Assembly (NCBI GenBank): GCA_003427395.1
Contig: BFEA01001025.1
Location: forward strand, 90,558 to 117,793
Source: Chara braunii
Taxonomy: Eukaryota; Streptophyta; Charophyceae; Charales; Characeae
Length of the DNA stretch: 27,236 nucleotides
Direction of reading: 5' to 3'
The notes under the pieces are model-generated. The model was given only the letters and a program-made list of their open reading frames with translations. It was not told the DNA's origin and made no database searches. How positions within the stretch are numbered: position 1 is the stretch's first letter; every line of letters begins with the position of its first letter. Positions 10,662-18,250 of the stretch are shown here, piece by piece. Position numbers and translations under genes: made by a program.

Positions 10662-10667
10662 GCCTAC
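10662..10667. repeat. GCCTAC target-site duplication, left
   Basis: It matches 12524-12529 and occurs once at the equivalent place in the right LTR. Confidence 0.7.
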
Positions 10668-10683
10668 AAGCTGTGTCGTCCCC

Positions 10684-10767
10684 CGTACGTCGTATAGGGG
10701 GTCTCCGTACGGCCCGTTTGTACGGACGTATGGACGCCCGTACGGCCGTACGGACGATGGCCGTACG
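10684..10767. repeat. CGTACG cluster, left end of nested insertion
   Basis: Palindromic CGTACG occurs at 10684, 10706, 10739, 10747 and 10762, in a setting of GTACGGCCCGT and GTACGGACG phrases. Confidence 0.8.
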
Positions 10768-10810
10768 AACGTGATTAGGGGGCCAAAAAAAAAACAAAAA
10801 AAAAAACAAA

Positions 10811-10857
10811 AAAAAATGGGGTTGTAGATCTTGAAAAAATCTACAACCCCATTTTTT
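10811..10857. repeat. Perfect 19-bp inverted repeat (hairpin)
   Basis: AAAAAATGGGGTTGTAGAT at 10811-10829 is the exact reverse complement of 10839-10857, with a 9-base loop. It lies in the A-rich interior of the nested insertion. Confidence 0.9.
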
Positions 10858-10927
10858 GATTTTTTTTTTTTCACGTTTGGAAGGATTTAAAAAAAAATCA
10901 AAAACCAAAAAGACGAGGAAAATCAAG

Positions 10928-10954
10928 AAAAAAAAAAAAAAAAAAAAAAAAAAA
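10928..10954. repeat. (A)27 tract
   Basis: Uninterrupted A run in the nested insertion, preceded by several shorter A and T tracts. Confidence 0.95.
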
Positions 10955-11015
10955 GAAACTCGTAGCAAAAAAACAACGGGCAGTTGCCCCGCATGTGTGT
11001 GTATGTGTGTGTGTG

Positions 11016-11053
11016 CTGTCTCTTATACACATCTAGATGTGTATAAGAGACAG
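11016..11053. other. Sequencing artefact: Nextera mate-pair junction adapter
   Basis: CTGTCTCTTATACACATCT (11016-11034) is followed directly by its exact reverse complement (11035-11053). This is the duplicated transposase mosaic end used in Nextera mate-pair libraries, not genome sequence. Bases after it may come from an unrelated mate. Confidence 0.98.
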
Positions 11054-11090
11054 CATTTGGAGCAAGCAATATCATAACTCGCAGTGGCAA
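11054..11090 (+). pseudogene. 37-base fragment of a second DUF7869-family copy (probably chimeric)
   Basis: It matches 5411-5447 inside exon 2 of the DUF7869-type gene at 35 of 37 positions, in the same orientation, and encodes the same WSKQYHNSQ stretch. It starts at the adapter and ends at the gap, so it is probably a foreign mate-pair end. Confidence 0.8.
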
Positions 11091-11999
11091 NNNNNNNNNN
11101 NNNNNNNNNNNNNNNNNNNNNNNNNNNNNNNNNNNNNNNNNNNNNNNNNNNNNNNNNNNNNNNNNNNNNNNNNNNNNNNNNNNNNNNNNNNNNNNNNNNN
11201 NNNNNNNNNNNNNNNNNNNNNNNNNNNNNNNNNNNNNNNNNNNNNNNNNNNNNNNNNNNNNNNNNNNNNNNNNNNNNNNNNNNNNNNNNNNNNNNNNNNN
11301 NNNNNNNNNNNNNNNNNNNNNNNNNNNNNNNNNNNNNNNNNNNNNNNNNNNNNNNNNNNNNNNNNNNNNNNNNNNNNNNNNNNNNNNNNNNNNNNNNNNN
11401 NNNNNNNNNNNNNNNNNNNNNNNNNNNNNNNNNNNNNNNNNNNNNNNNNNNNNNNNNNNNNNNNNNNNNNNNNNNNNNNNNNNNNNNNNNNNNNNNNNNN
11501 NNNNNNNNNNNNNNNNNNNNNNNNNNNNNNNNNNNNNNNNNNNNNNNNNNNNNNNNNNNNNNNNNNNNNNNNNNNNNNNNNNNNNNNNNNNNNNNNNNNN
11601 NNNNNNNNNNNNNNNNNNNNNNNNNNNNNNNNNNNNNNNNNNNNNNNNNNNNNNNNNNNNNNNNNNNNNNNNNNNNNNNNNNNNNNNNNNNNNNNNNNNN
11701 NNNNNNNNNNNNNNNNNNNNNNNNNNNNNNNNNNNNNNNNNNNNNNNNNNNNNNNNNNNNNNNNNNNNNNNNNNNNNNNNNNNNNNNNNNNNNNNNNNNN
11801 NNNNNNNNNNNNNNNNNNNNNNNNNNNNNNNNNNNNNNNNNNNNNNNNNNNNNNNNNNNNNNNNNNNNNNNNNNNNNNNNNNNNNNNNNNNNNNNNNNNN
11901 NNNNNNNNNNNNNNNNNNNNNNNNNNNNNNNNNNNNNNNNNNNNNNNNNNNNNNNNNNNNNNNNNNNNNNNNNNNNNNNNNNNNNNNNNNNNNNNNNNN
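11091..11999. other. Assembly gap (909 N)
   Basis: Run of N. Long ORFs reported across it are artefacts. Confidence 1.
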
Positions 12000-12002
12000 C
12001 AC

Positions 12003-12034
<32 letters not shown>

Positions 12035-12035
12035 A
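12000..12035. repeat. (CAT)n microsatellite
   Basis: ATC/CAT trinucleotide run beginning at the edge of the gap, which probably caused the assembly break. Confidence 0.9.
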
Positions 12036-12140
12036 TCTATGATATTTCTTTCGCAAAAATATTTTCTTTTTTAAAATTTTGCGAACATACATTGGCATAA
12101 GCATTCTTTCTCAGGACCAATCTACGACATCATCATCATG

Positions 12141-12171
<31 letters not shown>

Positions 12172-12197
12172 CCCATCACTCAATCAATCAATCAATC

Positions 12198-12255
<58 letters not shown>

Positions 12256-12276
12256 CCAATTAATCAATCAATCAAT
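12141..12276. repeat. (CAAT)n microsatellite
   Basis: About 136 bases of CAAT/AATC units with a few interruptions. The INQS-rich ORF here is its translation. Confidence 0.95.
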
Positions 12277-12433
12277 TTTTATTTTTTTTTACCCCCTGGA
12301 CCAAACAGAAAAAAAATCTTTTTTTTTCCTTGTTTTTTTGAATGGGGGGGGTACCCCTGACACCCGACCCCCCCCCGGCCCATCCACTCCCTCAACACCC
12401 CCCCAGAAGGCTACGCACGGAGGGCCAAAAGTC

Positions 12434-12500
12434 CGTACGTACGGGCCGTACGGACGTCGGGGGGGCCGTATGTACGGACGTCCGAACGAACGGACGGGCC
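12434..12500. repeat. CGTACG cluster, right end of nested insertion
   Basis: CGTACG at 12434, 12438 and 12447, then GTACGGACGTCCGAACG and GGACGGGCCGTATTCG. In reverse complement the order resembles the left cluster. Confidence 0.75.
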
Positions 12501-12523
12501 GTATTCGTATGGAGATATACACA

Positions 12524-12529
12524 GCCTAC
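12524..12529. repeat. GCCTAC target-site duplication, right
   Basis: Second copy of 10662-10667. LTR sequence resumes at once with GGGTGGGTCTG. Confidence 0.7.
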
Positions 12530-14252
12530 GGGTGGGTCTGTACCGATGGCGATCACCACGTGTGAGCACGTGCGAGCCGTGCGGGTCAAGTCGCGCGTAC
12601 ACGGGTTCACAGGGGATGATTGCTCCGTCGCAGACCCCGGATGGCCGTATCCGATCAAGCGGTATTCCTGCAATGAATGGTCCTTTCTGGAGTTGACGAA
12701 TCGACGCACGGGGATACGTGTAAATGGGCAGGTCGGATCGTGCGTACACGTGTCCTCACGCGGCGTTCGTGGGACAACAGACATTCGGTCGCCTAATCAC
12801 TCCGTAATTTTCGAGCACGCAAGATGCAGCAACCGTAACAGCTCAATCAAAAGACAAGCAACAATGAAAACAACAGTGACGACAATGCAAAATTCCTACC
12901 CTTCGTATGAGTACATCAGGATGAGAGACAAAGGCAAGGATCGGCATAAGAATCAGCAAACAGTCATAACATCCCTTCATCAACACATACACACAACATA
13001 TCTGAGATGGAAATCGCAAAGACAAGTGTGAGTCAAAACCCAAGTCCAGATTCCGAAAAACAGAAACGGGTGATTCACCCTGAGCCGAAATCAAAACTTA
13101 TGTACATAAGCAGGGAGGGAGAAAAGATAAAAGAAACAGCAAATCCGCGTCCATCAACCTCAGCTCCTTCTTCCTCTCTCTCTCTCTCTCCGATGCAGAC
13201 AGTCCGTCGTCGCGCACCAACCCACGAAGTTGTCACCCCGCTTAGTCCTCCCGCACCCGTCAGGTTCTCCAGCGCCCACAGTCCGTCGTGGCCCGTGTCA
13301 ACCTCGCGCGTTTGGCACCAGCTCGTTGGGTCGCCGAGCTCCTGCTCTACTCACCTCTTACTTTGCTTGTGTCCTGACCCTCTCTGATCGCGCAACCCCG
13401 AGCTTCCACTTAGCTGGTTAAGAGAGCTAACCAATCGCGCAACCGAAATTTATAGCGTACATGCATGCACGAAGAACACGGAATTACAAGGACTCAGAAG
13501 GAAGATTAGAGAAGGAGCGCCTACGTTCTGCATGGCCCAAACGCGGCGTGGGGGACGTAGCCGCTCTCCACGCATCGATCCGATCATGCAGACCGCGGCT
13601 ACCAAAACACAGCGAAAAGAAAGAGAAGAAGGGCAGGAAAGGCGAAACAAGAAGAGAGATACAATTACAATGGCGCCAGCCCAAAATTACAGTTGCACAC
13701 ACGATTAAAGACGCCGACTAATCCGAGTTACGTTGCGGCCGCATAAAGAAATGCGTAAGCAAAAAGGGCCGCGCGGCAAAAGAAAATCCTAATTACAAAA
13801 ATTCCTAAATTCCTATCTAATGCGAAAAGCGAAAAGCAGAAGTTTTGGAAAGAAAGTCCGAAATTCCGAGAGCCATCGGGGCTCGACAAGATTCGAAAAA
13901 GAATTTGAAAAAGACATTTCTAAAAGAACGAAGCAAAATTCCCGCGCGATGTCCACTCCTAAAAGTTCTTCCCCTGCTCACAGCAGAACAAGAAAGAAGC
14001 GACGTCAACATTTATTATTCGCGCGCTCGGCAGCGCGCCAGCCATCCAACCGACCAATCAACCACTCGATCGTCCCGGGACTCACCCGGCCCCGAACCCA
14101 ACCTTTCGAAAAGAGACGACGAAAAAGACGAAGAAATGAGGGCACTGATGCAATTTTCCACCGATCCCGATCTCCCGTAATTGGCCCAACCTTCCCAGCT
14201 TAGAACCCCTCATTGCAGTCGCGCAGGAAATCGTGAGGTGCGAAAATCGGTT

Positions 14253-14487
14253 CGTCACATATGTGACGCCCAGGGGGTTCTAATATTAGCAAGCTCCGGC
14301 TTGCTTGTTGACACGTGTCGACTTCTCTGATCAATCGACACGTGAAACTCTTCTCTCTATGCCACTTACCGTTTGAATGAGTGTGGACGTCGTCCAACGT
14401 GGCAAACATAGCTCTACTACTAATTCCTCAGGGAGGGCCATTGATAATCTAAGGAGGGGATCACACGCGTCGTCATCACGACGCGTG
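14253..14487. repeat. Cluster of perfect inverted repeats beside the 3' LTR
   Basis: Four palindromic or hairpin sequences lie in 235 bases. CGTCACATATGTGACG (14253-14268) spans the LTR border. AGCAAGC-TCCG-GCTTGCT is at 14288-14305. CACGTGTCGA (14312-14321) pairs with TCGACACGTG (14335-14344). CACGCGTCGT-CATC-ACGACGCGTG is at 14464-14487. All arms are perfect. The expected polypurine tract next to the 3' LTR is not seen; the nearest element-sense purine run, AGAGAGAAGAG, is about 90 bases away. Confidence 0.85.
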
Positions 14488-14980
14488 CCCATCGGTCATA
14501 CATCAGCGAGCGCCAAGAAGGGGAAAAGGGAGACGATACATGGAGGGATGGCAAGGGGGAGGGTTGATTGGTAGTGGGGGAAGGAAGCTTTCCATTCCGG
14601 CCACCGTTACCGGGAGTTCCTGATAGCAGACGATCTGGTGAAAGCGGGGGAATCGATTGCCAGTGTAAGGGAGGGATGCGAGGTAATCAGGGTAGAGGGT
14701 GGTAGAGGTTCGAAAAAGTGTCGCGCGGAAGTGATCGTGGTTCTCGCATGCGGGGATAGTCCCCATAATCATGCAGTATACCTCGATCATATTGTGACCT
14801 CGCCACGCGGCACTAAGGAGAAGGATATGGAGGCAGAAGACAGGGAGGGCGCATCGGGTGGAAGGATGGGGATGAACACTGACAGCGAGGCGGGTAGCGT
14901 AGAAAAAGCGGAAAGTATCGATGGAGAAGGGATTGCTGGGGAAGGTAACGCGAGTGGTAATCAGGCGAAAAGAGAGGTGG
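14488..14980 (-). other. 3' region of the Ty3 element between ORF3 and the hairpins
   Basis: No assigned product. A minus-strand frame stays open from 15291 to 14503, overlapping the end of ORF3 in another frame, and a plus-strand frame is open from 14638 to 15000. Neither has a recognisable motif. Confidence 0.4.
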
Positions 14981-16526
14981 TCAAGGGGACGGCGGGATAA
15001 CGACCGGGGACGAAGCCAAATGCCCGGCATCAGTACGGGGACGAATTGGGGGACGGGCTGAGGTATAGGGGGATGGGGATCGGCTTCGTCGCCGCCTTGC
15101 TGGTGCAGCCGAAGTCTCGACAGTTGGGTCCCCATCCTCGGGCTTAGGCGACTCTGGATCCCGGGCCGGATCGTTGGTGAGCTGCTGATTGGCTGCGCTA
15201 GCGAAGTCCAGCTGTCGCTTCCCGGCTGCGATGTCCTCCCTCTTCTGCGCTTGGGCCTGCGCTCGAGCCTCCGCACGCACCTCCTCCTCAAATCCTTCCC
15301 ACTCCGACTCGTCTAACTCCTCCTGATCTTCTTCTTCTCCTTCGTCGTCTTCCGGGCTTTGTTCCCCTTCGCTGTGCTCACTGTAACTCCCCTCCTCCGG
15401 AGTCTCTTCCTCTGCGTCCTCTTCTTCAGCTTCTTCTTTTTCTGATCTTTCCTCCTCTTCTGCAATCTCTACCTCTTCGTTCTCGGAAGCAGTTCGATCT
15501 TGAAAGAAGGCGAGATCCACTATTTCGTACGGGCTCAGATAATCGCGCTGTGATGGTGGGTTGCGGCCGCTTCCCGGTTCCTCCAAGCACGCCGACCACT
15601 GAAGATATGGCGTCAAGGTCCGCGTGAGAACGTGCGGGACTGGGCTGTTGTCGCTCTGTGAGACGATCTCAAGTGGGAGGTCGTCGGCCAGCTGCGCAAG
15701 GGGGACCGTTAGCTCTTGCACGATCAGTTGGCGATGGTTGGACCGCACCGATCCGAAGAGGAATCCGAGTAGATCGCCCTCCACTCCCGTTCTCCACGCC
15801 TAGATGATTAGCAGCTCAAGGTACTCAGCCCACTGGCGGTGCTCCTTGTGTCGCGTCCACGTGACCTTTACTCCGACCAGACACACCAACAACTCGGCGA
15901 AGTGATCTTGCCAACGCCTCCACTGCTGGGGATCAAGGAGGGGGACGACGAGTGATTCCAAACAAAAGGAGAAATGCGGATGGACCCTGGATTGCCAGAA
16001 GGTGGGGAAGAAGGAAGGGAGGTCGAAGGTAGAGATTAGGGACGGGTTCATTGAGGATGTTGGAAGGGATGAGTTCAGGGAGCACCACCGCCGGCTCGTG
16101 CTGGAAGGCTCGAATCCAGTCAAGGTCGATGCCCGTGGGGAAAAGATTATCCCCGTGGGGCGTGAGCCACCGATTCCACTCTGATGCCAGCTGCTGCGCC
16201 CACAGCCAAAGCGTCGGCCGGATGGCCGTATGCCGCAGCGGGCTGACGGTGTTGATGTTGCCGCTGAAGGCAACAACCGTAGACACGTGGCTAATTCCAG
16301 GAGCTGATCGCCGATGAACCGCTACCGCCTCCGCCAAAACAACCGCCCGGGGACTGCCTGCAAATTGAAACTCAGCGGCTGCGTACACTCCCTCAGTGCA
16401 GAAGAATTGCGCGAGTCGTCGAAGATTCGGGCTGAGCCGCGGATGATAAACTTGTCGGATCGCCGATATGTAACACCGTGGTACCAGCAGAGGATCGCCG
16501 AAAGCTCGCTCCGCAAGAAAACTCAT
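14981..16526 (-). pseudogene. Unknown third ORF (ORF3) downstream of integrase
   Basis: I do not recognise this protein. It begins at the ATG at 16526-16524, which overlaps the integrase stop as ATGA in a strong GCCATGA context. The first frame is open to 15933. A second frame, open to 14981, carries on the protein-like sequence from about 15,970 and has one in-frame TAG at 15800-15802. The N-terminal part is globular-looking and rich in Trp, Arg and aliphatic residues (for example LWLWAQQLASEWNRWLTPHG). The middle has QQWRRWQDHFAELL. The C-terminal part has a long Glu/Asp-rich stretch, an Ala/Gln/Arg segment and an RRRRSRSPSP tail. There is no signal peptide or fusion-like segment, so I do not call it an envelope. 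Its full length would be about 515 residues. Confidence 0.6.
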
Positions 16527-18250
16527 GGCGATGGTGAGCTGGGCGGAGTAACAGAAGGAGAACGAGAAGGAGACGAGGAGACAGGCGATAAGCCATCGTC
16601 GTCCTCTTCTGCAGCGGAGAAGGAATCAGATGAAGGCAAAGATGGGGAAGACAGAAGGGGACGTAGGTAGGACATGTGGCGGATGATTGGACGAGCCGAT
16701 CGGCTGCCGGAGACCTCAGGCGCAAGCCGCACGGTGTTCACGTCGTTCGGTCCGATCTCAATCACGTGGAATCGCCCGAAGAATCGTGGCGCTAGCTTAC
16801 CCTGACGAGCACATTTCCTTACCTGCACAATGTCCCCCAATTTGTACTGGGACCATGGACCTGCGTTCCTGTTCCAGGTCTCATAACTTCGGACCTGTCG
16901 GCCATGGGGCAACTCGATCATTTTCTGGCGTTTTCGGGCTAGTCTGGCGAGGGACCGTTCCATTAGCTCTAAGTGCCGCTTGGCCTTGTCTCGAACCGTG
17001 GCTCTCGTGGGCCGTCGGTTCAGCGTGGATTCATCGGGGAGGCTTGGTATCGAAACGCAAGGGACGCTATTGGTTCTTAACTGGAAGGGGCTCAGGCCCA
17101 TCGATTCGTGGGGCGTCCCGCGATGGACCTCCAGGATGTGATCGACGATATCAGGCCAAGGCCTCGGATCTCGTGCCGCGATGTTTCGTCACAGCGCTGT
17201 CTTTATCACCCTATTTGCATTTTCTACCAGCCCATTGGATTGTGACATGTGGGGTGCGGTATTCTGCACAGCGACACCGTGTATGACCAGGTTCCTTAAT
17301 ACTTCCCCTCTGAATTCTGCCCCGTTATCGGTCAGGATTTCTTCCGTATCCTGGTGCATCCCGAGAAAACGGTTAACATACCGCGCGATTTCGGCGGCTT
17401 GTCGCGTGCGACACGGATAGGCCTCGATCCATTTCGAAAAATGGTCAACAAATACCAACAAGACTGAATATTCACAACTATTAGGACCAAGAGGTACCAC
17501 GATATCGGTTGTATCCATACTCACCCTTTGAAACGGCTGCTCAACTACCGTTGGTATTATCGATCGTGGCGGCTGGATCGGCGCCTTGTCAGCGGCGCAG
17601 ACTTGGCAGTTTGAGACGATGAATTTCACATTGTCTCGAATATTGGACCAATACCATTCGTTTTTGTCGATTGCCGATTCTGTAATCCGCACGACAAAAT
17701 GGGCTGCCGTTTCCTCGTGTGCTGTCTTCACCCAGTCATACCTCATGAACGGGGGCGGTACAACCACCCAAATCCCGGTGCCGTCCGTTTTTCGCTTTTC
17801 TAACCTACCCTCGACCCATCGATAATCCTGAGCCCTTTCGTTAGCCCTCCTCCGATCTTCCTTGGTGAAATCCTGGAGGGGGTTACCCACTAAGGTAGCA
17901 ATCAGAGCAATATCAGTCCATACTTCAGCCCTTCTAAACTTCCGGGTCTTCTCCAATCCTTCTGACGTGGCATCTAAAAAGCGAACCTCGGCCGGGATCT
18001 TGTCAACCCGACACAAGAGGCATAGCCACGACTTACCGTCATTTCTGTATTGGATGCACGAGCCATGGGCTCGTGCGACACACTGTCGACAATCCATCCA
18101 TTCCGCATAGCCTTCCCCGTTCGGACGCATGGAGATCGAATATACGTGAGAAATGGCTTCGCAAAAATAGCAAAATTTATCAGGCAGGGAGAGAAGAGAT
18201 GAAGAGGAGAGGGGAGAAAGAGGGGTTGTGGGGTTACCTCCGTCACCCAT
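16523..18250 (-). pseudogene. pol: PHD finger plus Ty3 integrase ORF
   Basis: Integrase inserts the element cDNA into nuclear DNA. Counting from the ATG at 18250, a complete C4HC3 PHD finger has Cys27, 30, 54, 57, His62, Cys65, Cys77 and Cys80, with Trp75 two residues before the seventh ligand. The integrase zinc domain follows (His178, His184, Cys215, Cys218), then the catalytic core with Asp246, Asp308 and Glu343 (D-x34-E by my count), and a C-terminal KLGDIVQVR...LAPRFFGRFHVIEIG module of the GPY/F kind, then a Ser/Pro-rich acidic tail. One in-frame TGA (17189-17191) cuts the chain just after the core; reading continues in the same frame to TGA 16523-16525. The start overlaps the RT-RNase H stop. 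Normal Ty3 integrases have no PHD finger here. Confidence 0.88.

Larger units (their letters stand above)
10668..12523. mobile_element. CGTACG-rich insertion nested in the 3' LTR
   Basis: The uninterrupted LTR at 23381-23400 shows the empty site. Here GCCTAC is present on both sides (10662-10667 and 12524-12529), a 6-bp target duplication. Near the ends TGTGTCGTCCCCCGTACG (left) pairs imperfectly with the reverse complement of the right end, TGTGTATATCTCCATACG. Both ends then carry CGTACGG-rich inverted segments: five CGTACG at 10684-10767 and three at 12434-12452. The interior is A-rich, has a perfect hairpin, microsatellites and a sequence gap, and no coding region. This looks like a non-autonomous DNA transposon of a family I cannot name. 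The length is uncertain because of the gap. Confidence 0.7.
9925..14259 (-). repeat. 3' LTR of the Ty3 element, interrupted
   Basis: This matches 22661-25116 base for base over 9943-10667 and 12524-14259, with about 5% substitutions. The interruption is the 1,856-base insertion described separately, so the true LTR is about 2.47 kb. Its element-sense start is TGTGACGAACC at 14259 and its end is TTGGGCGTCATA at 9925. ORFs conserved in both LTRs (for example 12843-13094 minus and 13007-13387 plus) change amino acids about as freely as neutral sequence would. Confidence 0.93.

Noticed and set aside
10923-12104. Long ORFs of 338-393 residues across the gap
   Set aside because: They are almost entirely unknown residues from N, flanked by adapter and trinucleotide-repeat translation.
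10160-12600. Possibility that the nested insertion is only an assembly mis-join
   Set aside because: Both ends carry mirrored CGTACG clusters, GCCTAC is duplicated, and LTR sequence resumes exactly. Only the part from the adapter to the gap edge looks chimeric.
12843-13387. ORFs open in both LTRs (83 aa sense, 126 aa antisense, 86 aa antisense) as hidden genes
   Set aside because: Amino-acid differences between the two copies are about as frequent as expected without selection, and no start context or motif stands out.
14253-14268. Circle-type LTR-LTR junction suggested by the palindrome at the LTR border
   Set aside because: Only about 12 bases on the inner side resemble an LTR end. Sequence further in is unrelated to the LTR, so no second LTR is present.
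14638-15000. 120-aa plus-strand ORF antisense to the Ty3 element
   Set aside because: It starts at GTG, has Gly/Glu-biased composition and lies opposite pyrimidine-rich element DNA.
14503-15291. 262-aa minus-strand ORF overlapping the end of ORF3
   Set aside because: The first 300 bases are the shadow frame of the acidic/RS-rich region. The rest has no motif, and the ORF3 frame itself closes with a plausible tail.
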